Assembly: GCA_038501625.1 (NCBI GenBank)
Contig: JAZAYU010000062.1
Span: 496,001-560,000, forward strand
Source of the DNA: Corbicula japonica
Taxonomy: Eukaryota; Mollusca; Bivalvia; Venerida; Cyrenidae
DNA length: 64,000 bases
Reading direction: 5' to 3'
Shown: in pieces, positions 1-12,700 of the stretch
Layout of the letters: the number at the start of each line of letters is the position of its first letter
How positions within the stretch are numbered: position 1 is the first letter of the stretch
Notes under the pieces: model-generated
What the model was told of the DNA's origin: nothing
The model's database searches: none
The model's input: only the letters and a program-made list of their open reading frames with translations
Position numbers and translations under genes: made by a program

Positions 1-790
1 ATTTCAGGAAATGCCCTCAGGATTGCAGACCCATACTGTGATGATTTAAGAAGTTTCAGATCAGATCCACAGTCAGAAAACAATTACCAATAGTGAGATT
101 CAAACCAATGGCTTCTTGCTTAATCTGAATCTTTAATGTTTTGAATATAGCTCAAGTATGCCAGCTATAAACCTAAAGTAATTAGTACATCTATTTGGTT
201 ATCCGAAATACTTGGGAAAGAATTCCTATACTTACAGATTTGACTAGCAAGCACATATGGTGACCTTGTATACTACGGCTATATAATGAGGCACTGTTGT
301 CCACTTTTTCTACGACTGAAAGAAATTATGATGACAACAATGAAATCATACACATTATTTTAATGCCATGACACATGATAAATCATTAAAAAATCTTTCC
401 AAGGTAACTGAGAACTGTGGTTCTTGCATAAGGGATACAACACTAATGACCATTTTATACTGAAATTGTATTGTAGGCTACTGAAGTGGTGTTTTATCAA
501 AGATATCGAACTATGATGTTATTTGAGTAAACTTTCGTAGCAGCATGACAACATAGGATTTGAACTGGTTGTAATAATAATTTAGAGTGAAAAACTATTT
601 TCAACCATTTCTCTTTTCATCTGGGGATGTTATGATGGACAAACTAATGATATTTTTAAACAATGTTGGAGTCTAGTCTAATTTCAGCCAATCATATGCT
701 TTATAATTGAGACTGGTCTCCAACTCAGTTTTATGATCATGAACCCTAGTCCATGGCTCATATATATCACATCGAGTTTGATGTACATAC
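1..790. other. AP3D1 intron or downstream sequence; half copy of a foldback MITE
   Basis: No exon could be recognised here on the minus strand, although the AP3D1 reading frame is still open at 791. Positions 688-745 are the right half of the palindromic MITE family described elsewhere in this list (a decayed CCAATCATATGC followed by GAGACTGGTCTCCAACTCAG). The rest is AT-rich sequence in which I see nothing. Confidence 0.6.
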
Positions 791-3700
791 CTTTGAAATG
801 ATTGTAAAAGCAAATTCTAAGAAGACATGCATCAAAGTTAGGCTCTAATGGTGTACATTTCATACTGGACTTTTCTGTAAGATCCCCAGAGCCGAGGAAC
901 AATGCAAAGTCGGGCCTGAAACAAAAAACATATTATGCTATTATGATTTACAAGACCACTGAATATTCAACATTTTAAATAGAGCAATTTAATTAAAAGT
1001 CTCCACAATGTACAGTCAAAACTGCCATAGTGACCCACTGTATTCAACGACCTTCTGTCTTATGTGACCTTCTTCGAGTCCGCCCAAAGATTTTTGCTTT
1101 ATAGTTGCACTGTATTAGGTGACTAACCGTGTTACGTGACTATTGACTGTGATTTATACGGTCCGGAACGGGCATGTCACTGTTTTTAGCGACTCTGTTA
1201 TGGAAGATAACTCTGTTCTTAATTCCTGTCTGTAAAAAAAATATCGGAAACAAAGAAAATGCGTATTGTTTTAGATCTTCAGCAGAAGTATGAAGCCATA
1301 CAAAAACTGGATAAAGGAATACCGGCGTATAAAGTTGCTGAAGAACTTGGTGTTGGAAAAACACAAATCCAGAACCTTCGTAAACTTAAAATGGAAGTAA
1401 TATCGGACTTTGAAAATAATGTTCCAATGAATAATAAACGTCGGAGACATGCAACTGGTAACGAAAAAATCAATGATCTAACCTTAGCTTGGTTTGAAGA
1501 TGCAGTGAAAAGAAAAATTGTGGTTACAGGTCCTTTATTGAAAACAAAAGCGTGGGACTTTGCATCAAAATTAAATATTTCTGAATTTAAAGCCTCAAAC
1601 GGTTGGCTAGAAAGTTTCATCAAGCGAAACAATATTTCTTTCGGAAGCATGAGTGGCGAAAGGGGGGACGTCCAGCAGCATACAGTGAATGAATGGAAAT
1701 CTAGACTCCCAGATCTGTGTAAAGACTATTCTGCAGAAAATATTTTTAATAATAACTCACTTTTACTGCTTTTATTATATTTTAGATAATTGTGTTTATA
1801 TCGTTATTTTAGATAATTGTGTTTACATCTAATTTTTATCTTACCATAAATAAATGTTTAAACACTATATGCTCTATTAGTATCATTGAACTTTTAGATA
1901 ATGATACACCTGAATGTTTGACAGTAAACCTGTATTAAGAGACTCCCTGTCTTATGTGACCTTCTGAAGAAAGTCCCCTGGAAGGTCGTATAAGACAGTT
2001 TTGACTGTATGTGCTAAAGAAAATTTGACCTAAATTGTGAAATTAAAAAAAAATAACTTCTCAACAAAAGACCACAAACATTTAGGAAAAAGAGAACTCC
2101 CTTGGAACGGTCAAAGGCCAACATATTTGCCAGTGGGGATTAAACCAGTTTCTATTGTGTACCACCCTACACCTCCCAAACAGGTTAAAACAATAAGCTG
2201 TCAAATGTGGCCAACATATTTCAACCACATATAGCCAGGAGCATAACTTCAAGTCTCTACATGAAGGTATGTTCTGGTTTTACCATCTTTATAAACCTAC
2301 TGTCTAGTATCATACAGGCCAGAAGGTAATTTTCCTTGCTACAAAGAAGTATGTAAGCAAATCGGTTAACTTACCCTTTACAAGGCAATGCAACTAGGAA
2401 AGCACTACATGGGAACTCCAGCCGAAAATCTAACTTGTCATGCGTGGAACCTTCATCTGTCTGTGAACAGATAATGTACATGAACTGTACAATATGGCTC
2501 TTAAAATGTAAAACTTTCAATTACAGATAAGACCTTGATTACAGACAAACGACATATAAGCAGCATCGATATTTAAATTCTTTTAAAGTGTGAGAATTAT
2601 GGCATGCTGTGAGAGCACAACACTAATATATACATGAACAATTAACAATACCCAATAAGCATAACCAGCAAGTGATCAAATTATACCAGCACACTGTTAA
2701 CACCACTCTAAAGAAGCAGTAAAGCTATCACAAATAACAAGAGGTTTGAAGTGCTATTTTTTTTCACAAGTCACAACAGTTACTGTCAAATTCCTAAACT
2801 GTAAAGAACATCTCAATAAATGTAGAAGCAGCTGATAAAAAAAAAATTGAAAAAGCCTGCAATTTACTAGTCAACATACCTTGACCATATATGTAAGGGT
2901 TCCTTTCATTTTGGTGGGTTGTACAATACTCTCTACAGAGAAGGCAAACTGGCCTTCATTACTGACCCCTGCTGGAAGCATAAACGGGACATGGACAGCA
3001 TCATGCACCGACTGTCCCATCTGCAAACACAAAATTATTTAAAACATGAAGAAATGCCTTAAGTTCGAAACAGTTTAAGTTTAAAATAGTAAAAATTGGC
3101 AATTTGATTTTCAAACCAATGCTGCAACAACACATTTCAGAACGGAATAAATTATAGAAAATTGCAAGACATGATATTGCTTTGTTTAATTTCAACAAAG
3201 GTCTAGACTGTTTGGCAATAAATGCCTTTGCAAAAACATGTTATAATCAATTCCACACATTATAAAGTGGTTCTAAGTATATGTCAAGATGTAGATTCAA
3301 CAATTCGGCAGTCAGTCTGCTTGGACTGCCATCTAGAGACTACACACCTCCTCTTTAGGTATCAAATACTTCTTAAGTTGTACATTAACAACCTTTCATT
3401 CAATTAACTAAAGTATGTAAAAATTTTACAGACGATCAATATCCCTCTGGGATGTAATGGTGATGTCTAAGTACATGTATTCAATTGATTCAAATGAAAG
3501 AGTACAACTCAAATGAATAGAAAATGGATACAATTTGTAACAATAACAAACTAACAAAGAGCTCCTTACCCCTCGTAATAGTTTGGTATTTAGAGTATCC
3601 ATAACATTAAATTCTAGACTTTTTATATCGTAAGTTGTCAGGTTTGTAAAAACAACAGATAGAACAATCTGGTCAGTCCTCTGTGGATTTACTCTTGTCT

Positions 3701-6700
3701 CACACGTCTGAAAAAACAACAAACAGCTTAACATATGCAAAGGTTCTAACATACTTGCTGCATTATATAGTCAACTAAATTGGTAAAAATTGCAAACACA
3801 CAATTATTTCTACATAGCTGTGTAGGTTGACCTGCAGACTTCCTATAAGTGCCAGAATTACGGTCAGACAAGATGTGAAAATTTGTTGGACCGAAATTCT
3901 GTGTGACCAAAACATGTTAAAAAGGTCAAATTTTGTCTCACACTTGGTCTGATAACATAAGCAATCATGTCAGACCGGCCCAAATTTTACCAGACAGGTC
4001 TGTCGGTCTGGCAACTTTCGGGAATCTGGACCTGTTTCAATACATTTGTAACCATGCCACTTCTTCACTTTCATTTTGGACAGAAGATTGATCACTAAAT
4101 ATGTGAAAACCTAAATCTCAATAAAAACAACTTTGTGCTGACATTAGTCACATACAAGAACTTTGTGCTGACATTAGTCACATACAAGAGAAGCATGCAC
4201 ATTTTAGTGTTATCTCTCGAAATTGACACTTTAACAATCATACAAAAACAATGGGTAAAGCTGACTCAGACTAGCAACTTAGTAGCATTCTTGTGCTTAA
4301 TTGATAGAACCGCTTATACTTTTTTGTATACTACCAGTTAAAAACACCAGTTCTTTCAGTCAATATTATTTTCCATCTATTGTAATGTAAACTTACCAAT
4401 TTAACACTGGAATTCTGTGCTAGAAGTCTGTAACTGGACATTGGCTATAAAAGAGCACAAAAAGGAAATCCAATGCGATATGTTGACTGACGTACATGAA
4501 CAACTTGTTTCAGTTAAAGCAAACCAGACTTTGTAATGTAGGATTTAACAGGTTTAACTTTTTTTCAAATTTGGAGGGTTTTCAATTCTTATAACTGAAC
4601 TGAAGCAATTTTGTTGTACGAAGTATTAAAATTACATAATTTTCAAATAGTATATAAAAGAATACTTTGGCATAAATGATGAAACCAATATTACATTTGT
4701 GTTGTGTTTATTTTTAAACAATGAAATTGAGGTGAATGTGCTTGGTTGAAACTATTCTAAAATAACGAAAATTAAGAAAAGGATTGCCCAATTTTTACAT
4801 TAGTAAATGTTGTTCTTTCATTAACTGATGCTATGCATTATTAGCAAGGCATGTCCACAATAACAGGTGTATAAAATTTAGAAAACCATATAAACAATAA
4901 CACAAAGTAGGCACACACATGTTTTATGTGACATGATACCTTAGCATTGACTGGTGTGTCAAGTTGTGAGGGAGAGACTTCCTCTTTGGAAGGTGTGGTA
5001 ATTCCCCCAGTTTCCTCATACCCCTCGGCTGTTAGTTTATTTTTAGATTTCTTCTCTTTTTTATCTTTTCTGTCTCTTTTCTCTCTCTTCTCTTTCTTCT
5101 TTTTCTTGGAATGTGACTAGAACAAGTAGTATAAGCAATTTAAAATACTGAAGATTATAATCTTTCATAAAATCAAACTCCTTCAGTGGAAAATGAGCAA
5201 ACTAAGCTAAAGAAACAGCTCATAAGCTAATCCAATAAGCTACTTAGCAAAATACCTTCATCTGAGCATTTTCTTGTTCATAATCAGACAAATTTGTTGC
5301 ATTCAAGTTCACAGTGACTTTGACCTTTGACCTAAAAATCACAGGCATCATCTACCTGTCATGACCAATCAACTTCCCAAGTTTGAGGATTTTAGGGCCC
5401 ATCATTCTCTTATTATTGATTTGACAGTTGTTGTTTTTTTGCATTTAAGATCACTGTGATCTTGACCTTGTCGTGACCAATCAATCTACTAAGTGTAAGG
5501 AACCTAGGCCAAACCATTATCTATTTACTGATAAGACAAAGTTTAGTCTTCTGACAGATATGACCGACCAACCCACTAACAAAGCGACTGAGATCCAAAG
5601 CAATTTGCCACCCTTCATGTCAAGGGGTTCACAAGTAAACATACAATCTAACATGGCTAAAATTCTTAGGATCCCTGAAAGGCACCCTGTTTAACTTTAA
5701 TCCACTCAAGTTAAACACCAGTTACACAGAGCCATCGGTGATCGATCGGTAGTTTTTTTAGAAAAATAATGGAGTGAACCGATGATAAGGGGTTTACCAC
5801 TGATATCAACTATTGGTCACCTGTTTACCACCTATCAAATGTTATTGGGGAAAGATGAGTTTCGTCGGTGAAAAATAACCGATCGGGATTTTTAGACATG
5901 TTTAAAATTCTCGATTGGTGAAAATATTATACAAATAACCGACCGACAACTTGTCTACAACCGATTTCACCGATCGACAACCTGTCTACAACCGATATAT
6001 CCGATTGGCCACCAATAAGCAACTGATCAACTAATACTTACCACCGATAGAACAAAAAAGGTAAGAATTAATGTTTACCAGCAACCCATGAAATATCTAT
6101 TTAACCGATGAACACATGTCAATCACTGATGACTGGTTACGCTGAAAACCAGAAATAAAATAACTCATGACAACCTATCAAAACAGCGACTAACCGATTG
6201 GGCACCGACTGTCTGTGTAACTGGGGCCTAAACTTACAATATAAACTCAGTTATTAAACTAAAGATGAAGAGTAGCTTACCTTTACTTCTTCCTCCTCAG
6301 AGGAGAGTTCTGGAACATGTTTGACCTTGACCTTGACAGGTTCTGCTGGATTCTCCTCTGGTTTTTCTGTTGCCTTGGCATCACTTCCCGACAACCAAAA
6401 GTCAAGGTCATTCATCTAGACATGAAAAATAATTAATTTGTATGTATAAAGCACATCAGGATCTGCACTTGGGTTTTTTTTGTCAGAAATAACCTAATAA
6501 ATCAAAAGTTGAACAGTGTATATCATATTCAAAAAGCAATTTCTGGATCTACACTGTTGCCTGCCATAAAGGCATATATGTGAAGAAAAGGGTTAATTGT
6601 GACACTGATTAATGTAACCTCATAAGAGCTTTCATTTACATGTATTCATGTACATGCAAGAAAATATTCAAAGAACCAATTATTAATAATTACACATTTA

Positions 6701-9700
6701 CCTTGTCACCATTTTGTGCTGTTTGGTTGTCAGTGGCAGGTGCTGCTGTGTCTCGCGGTGACTGGAGAGGTGTATTATCTCCCTCTATCACCTCATGGTC
6801 CTCCATCATCAGGCTTGGCTCATCCTCCACTGCCACCACTTCTGCCACCTTCTGCGACTTCTTCTTATGCTTCTTCTAAAGGCAAAATAATACAGTTCAA
6901 AATAATATTTCAGGACTATAGAACAAGGTCAGTTAACCTCAAGTGAGTCCAACAAAGAATTCCCAAATCTCTAAAACAGTAATCATTAATATGGAAATAC
7001 TTCAAGTTGGCACTGAATGACATATTGGATGTATAAATAGGTCACTATACTAACCTCTGAAATCTGTGTAAAACTATGAAAATATTATTTTTTCTAAAAT
7101 CAAGCTTCGATTTCTGCGTAACGAGAACATCTCCTATTTACCAACTTAAAGAGAACCTAACGTTTTAAAAATACAAATTTTGATTCACTAGGGGAGCTAA
7201 CCAACAATCAAAGAAAACTGGTAGTGTTAAGATTTTCCTGATCAGCCAGTTGGCCAGATCTTACTGTACATATACACCTGTTGGTGATTATCAAGAAACT
7301 GAATTCAATACAACTAAATATTACAAATATTATATTACTAAATATTTCTAAGTATTACCTTCTCTTTCTCCTCTCCCCTTTCTTCTCTTCTCTTCTTTTT
7401 CTCTTTCCTGCTCTCTTTATCTTTTCTGTGTTTACTTTTCTTTTTCTCCTTTTCTTCTGTAGGTGTAGGTAAAGTATCAGACACAATTCTGTGTGTCCTT
7501 ACAGGCAGGATTTCATTGGGCTGCAGGGGCCTGAAACACAATGGAACATGGTACTTATTAATCAAAATGTGTTTAGTACCCTCTGCACTTTACTGTATAG
7601 CCTTGCTTCAAGTTTTGTTCATTCTAGTCATAGATCACCATGGTCTCCAAAAGACCTTTGTTTAAAATCCAAGGATCTATTTGCATTATCTGATTCAAAA
7701 CTGGCCTCATAAACTGAGATACCTTTTTAATTTTAAATAATATTGCATTTCATTCTGACATGAATTATCCTTTTTAATACATTTAAAAAAAATAAAAGTT
7801 TCATATTAATTGTCAAATTATTCAGATAATGATGTTTAATGTCAAATGTTATTTAAAGTCAAGCTTCTTGTACTGTTTTATAAACATGAGCTAAGGTCAA
7901 ACTGTGACAAACTGTATTATAAATTAGTAAATTTAAGTATGCACTTTCTCCTTCCATTCCATTCCGAGCCAGACCATCGGCAAGAGCAGACGTGTTTGGG
8001 TGCGCTCTTCGGAATCCAGGTCACAGGGAGATGGTTGCCAATCAGTTGTTCACTGCAGAGTCGTAAGACAACACGGGGGACAAGGCGTCCTGATTGGGAG
8101 CTAGAGCCGGACAAGTGTGACCAGTGGCCCTCAAGAGCCGTTTCCGGGTTTTGGACAGACATCGATGGGGGATTCCTCTCCCCCTACCCGCCGCCGTTCG
8201 ATCGTCGCTCATAGATCTCCTTCATCGACGAAGTGGACTGCTTTTTAACCCACAGATTTTATACTTCTTTGGCTAGTATGGCCACAGGCGGGAGGAAGGT
8301 TCGTCGATGTTGTGTGTTCGAGGGTTGGACGTTTGCGGAGACGGGGAGAGGGACCCTCCCATCGACCAAGGAGAAGACCCGGTTCGGATAGATACAGACA
8401 ACGCACAGAAGCCAGAAATTTAGGTCAAGACAACTAGGTCAACAGACAAATGAAGGTTACTAAATATAGTAACAGACAGCCAACCAACAGATTTCGACTA
8501 CATCATCCAATAGAAAACAACTTCGCAGATTTCACCACTAGACTTCAAACTTCAGACATAATCGCAAAACATCAGACTACACAACTTCAGAACTACAAAC
8601 AGCATCAGAGAACAACCAAGAAGAAAGAAGAGAAGAATCTAATTCTAGACAGACGCCCATATGGCTTGCCGAAGGGCGTCTCTAAACAAACTTAAACACA
8701 CACACAATGCACTTTCATTAAACTGCATAAATGATTATGAGCAAAAATGCAAGTTCAATACAAATTTCATCAATACTAAAGGGAAGCAACCATTTGATAT
8801 CTGTTGAGAGCATTATTAAGTAGAAAATATCTAAATGAGTCTTCAATATGAGAGCATGATTTCTACATACGCATCAAGGTTCATATCCAGTGCTTTATAC
8901 AGCTCATCACCACCTTCATCCTCCTTGTCTGACAATGTGCTAACTCCCTGAAATCACATACATGTATAGTAAGTTGTGTGTCTGACACTGTGCTAACACC
9001 CTGCAATCACACAGATTCATAACAATTGGTATGTGGTTTCAAAAGATTTCCAGGCTTTCTGATATGTGGCACAGCACAAGAAAACGTATCTTCGGACAGA
9101 CAACATCAATTTTTGCAATGACTTCATAAAGTTAAGCAGACGACATTACTTATTTTATAATATGCATTTTGCGGTAAAAGCAATTTAGAGAGTGGACAAT
9201 TCTAAATTGGTCAAAATCAACAATTAAAGGGCCATAACTCCTAGAGTTACGAGAGCAATCTGGTTGTTTATTGAACTTGGTAGAAATAATGTGAGGAAAC
9301 ATTTCGACCAGCTTTTTCTTGCATACCAGTATTTCCACATGATTTACAAGGAAAAGAAAATCTAATCTATTCCCTAGGGAAAAGATAATGTTCGCGTGCT
9401 ACATGAGTGACGTCACGTCTTTAAGAATCTGAAGTAATATATTCAAGTTAGTGACATCATTTACAAATAAGGTTTGCGTAAACGTCAATATTTCAGCGTA
9501 AAAAAACAAAATTAAGTTTGTATAAACAAATAAAAAATGTTAAAACAGTAAACGGTATGCAAGAAGAAGTATCTTGCATGAGACATTCAGTGAAGTTAGA
9601 AAAATCTGTCACCTCGGGTGAACTGTTTTGGCGGGAAACTCCGCAGAGCCTCGTACCAGCAAAAAAGTTCCCCCTCGGTGACAGATTTTTACATCTTCAC

Positions 9701-12700
9701 CTCACACTCATGCAAGATACTTATACTGAAGACTGGTGAAAGTGTTTTCAAGTTATAGAGCTGACTGCAAATTTGGGCAAAATATCGGTAAAGACATAAA
9801 ATCTTAAGCAATGTGACTGGTTTTTAAACATTTGGGAAAATGAAATAATCTTTTTTTTTTAATTTTAGATTTACTCCTTGCTAAGTTCAAATGTTAATAT
9901 GAAGATTATTGCAACGAGACGAGATGCATTTTTTTCCATCATTGAGAAATTTATCTTTAGCAGCTTAACTATCGATTACTTTAGCTCTCTAAGAGACACG
10001 AGAATTAAAAACTTTGGTACAAAACTTCCAAGTACAATGGCAAAAGAGGCAGTGCACATAAAAAATCACTACCTCAGGCATCTCGACGACAGTGCTGACT
10101 TGGTGTTGTTGTGGCACATCATCATCATCGCTGTCTTCCTCTCCTTTCTTCTTCTTTTTCCTCTTCTTCTTCTGTTTCTTTTTCCCATCCCCGATGTCTG
10201 CATGTAGGTATTTGTCAGAGGAACTCAGCCCTTCATAACGAGAAAAATATAAATTAATAATTATACCTCTTTAAATAACAAGTTTACACATTGGTTCTGT
10301 CCACACAAGGTCTGTACAGAAATAAATGTAGTGGTTTCTGAAAAACAGCCATATGCCTGCTTATTGGTTCTTTTTGCAAAAAAAGGCTGAACGTAGCAGG
10401 TATCAATCATAGAATACTGAACTTTTATACTCTTGCTATTGAGCTAGCAAGGCAGCAATGTAGCATAAAATAATACCCTGTTGGGACAGCTTATTGACTA
10501 TGAGCCATGATACGACCAAATGTAGTTGCTCTTTCCTGTACAAACTGGAAGTACCGGTAATATAATGTGTTATAGTAATGTCACTCACTGTACTCACCAG
10601 GAACATGGAGAGGGACCGACAGGTCAATCTCCGCTACATCTGGTATCCCACCCATCGAACCACCTTTAGACGGCCGCTTCTTCTGCAAAATAAACATATA
10701 TGGCCCGATGTTAATTTCAGTAATAAAATGTGTAACACTTACTCCTCATTTACCAATCATGATGACCAAACCAAATATTGTTACATTATACAAACTTCTT
10801 GTTACAAATCTGCTGAAGTGGGGGTATCAGTGTCCTGAGAACACAGTCTAGTTTAATATTCTAAATCCTCTGGGATGTTTTTCTTGTTTACAGTGATCTT
10901 AATAACCTTCTGGTAAATGTTGTGGACCGAATACAACAGGCATCTTAGACCTAGGACTTCAACTCTAAACGACTGTCAATGTTGCTTACTTGGCCTGGGC
11001 ATAAAAAGGGATTTTTAATAGGTGTATGGAAAAATGTCCTATACATTATTCGAAGGTCTGGATATTACGGTAGATTGTAGATGAACAGAAACGAAGTTCA
11101 GTGAACAATGTTAACAATTAATTTTAATACAAACACAGAATTCCTACCTTAGCTTCTCCCTTGAGGTAGTTAGGGTTGTGTTCTTGCTCAGCCATTCTTT
11201 GTTCACGTGCCTGTGTTGGAATGAAAGCTGTTGTTAATGGAGAATTCATGAAAAACAACCTGGCTTGTATGTAAATGATTAGTAATGTCATCCGAGTGAA
11301 AAGGAAAATTTAACACAAACACATTTCTATATTAACTGACAACTAACAAAGAATGTTGTTAATGAACAAAAATACATCAGCAATATCTCTGTTGTAGGGG
11401 AGCAGTCAGATTTTTTAAATTGCAAAGACCTGTCCTTGTGAAGAGTGAAACAATCTCAAATTTGCAAATGCTAAGCAGTTGTTTGTACCAATCACAATTA
11501 TTAAAGTAATACAAACAATAAAACAATTGACAAAACCAAGATGTGCATGTGAATTTGTGAACAATTACTGTTTTTGCCAGTCTTTGCCTACCTATCAAAA
11601 TCCCTCCTGTTCTTGTCACTTAAACTGAGGAAGAAAGAACTGTACCTTATCTAATTCCTCTGGTGTCATTTCCTTGACCTTTTTGCTCGGCTCGGATGGA
11701 TAAAATGACCTTCAAGAAAAAAAGTCTTGTTATAAACTTATTGGAACAGTTTTTTTCTTCACAGTCTCCTATAACATATATGAGAAAATATTGAAGTACT
11801 TAGAAAAATTGTTTGTTTTTTTGTTTTTGAGGACATTAATTAGAACAGATAGCTTGAACAGTCTCTAGATGTATTTTATATTTAAAAGAAAAATCTAATG
11901 TGATCTTGCTAATAAATATGTCAAGCATTATACTTGGAAAACGGGAACTGTGATGCTACCTGCTATCATCTGCTGATGGTGGCAGGAATATTGAGCTGCC
12001 TGCTCTCCGACTGTCATCATCTGAACTATCCGACGGCGGGTCATTGATCCACGAGTCCAAATCTAGCCTGTAACAGTCAATTCATCAAGTATCATCCAGA
12101 GTGATTTTATATTACATGAACACATCAATACACCAGTCTAAAATTTTATCGAGATACATAACAAGTGCTTAAAGCAAAATAGTTCAAGCTCATTCAAAAT
12201 TATGTATAGAATTGACAAGTTAATTTACAAGCCCCTTCATTTATCTGTTAGGTTATGAACAGTCACAGAATGCTGTTGGCAAAGCTGTGACAAAGAGCTG
12301 CACATGTCAGCTATGGAACCTTACCTGTGCCCAAGATCATAAAAAAAATCTGGAGATCAGTCTCAAATCTCAAGCATCTGATTGGCTGAAATGGCGACCA
12401 GTCGCCATTTCAGCCAATCAGATCCTTGAGATTTAAGACTGATCTCAAATCTTAGTTTTATGATCTTGGGCCGTGCTCCGTGTTGAACCTGCAAACCTAA
12501 GTACACGACTGTATGAAACTGGCTTTTCTGGCAAAAAAATCCATGTAATTATGCAGCTGCTGAGGATTACTTTAATGTATATGTTAAGAATGTACTGTAA
12601 CTAATGTTAATTTGCAAGCCATACCAAGGTATGTGACGTCATTGCCATAACTTAATCCTGACAAATATTAGCTGTGTGTTATCAGTAGCTTACCCTTCAG

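Larger units (their letters stand above)
791..4444 (-). other. AP3D1: AP3D1 exons 28-32: C-terminal ear region, incomplete
   Basis: Exons: 4397-4444, 3570-3707, 2880-3020, 2375-2460, 791-915, encoding residues 1028 to 1206. Landmarks are YRLLAQNSSVKL, SLEFNVMDTLNTKL, VHVPFMLPAGVSNEGQF, THDKLDFRLEFPCSAFL and FLGSGDL, which follow the order of the vertebrate appendage-like ear domain. The donor after exon 32 is GTATGT. The final exon or exons, covering the segment that in vertebrates contains the SIQGHHVCLLVK region, must lie left of position 1. Intron 31 (916-2374) carries a deleted Tigger-type transposon. Confidence 0.94.

Noticed and set aside
1..60. Minus-strand stretch read as a possible last AP3D1 exon
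   Set aside because: After a CACAG it opens for only about 10 codons in the required phase before a stop, and it does not resemble the expected C-terminal segment.
6640..6946. Plus-strand open frames rich in S, P and L
   Set aside because: They are antisense to AP3D1 exon 25 on the minus strand.
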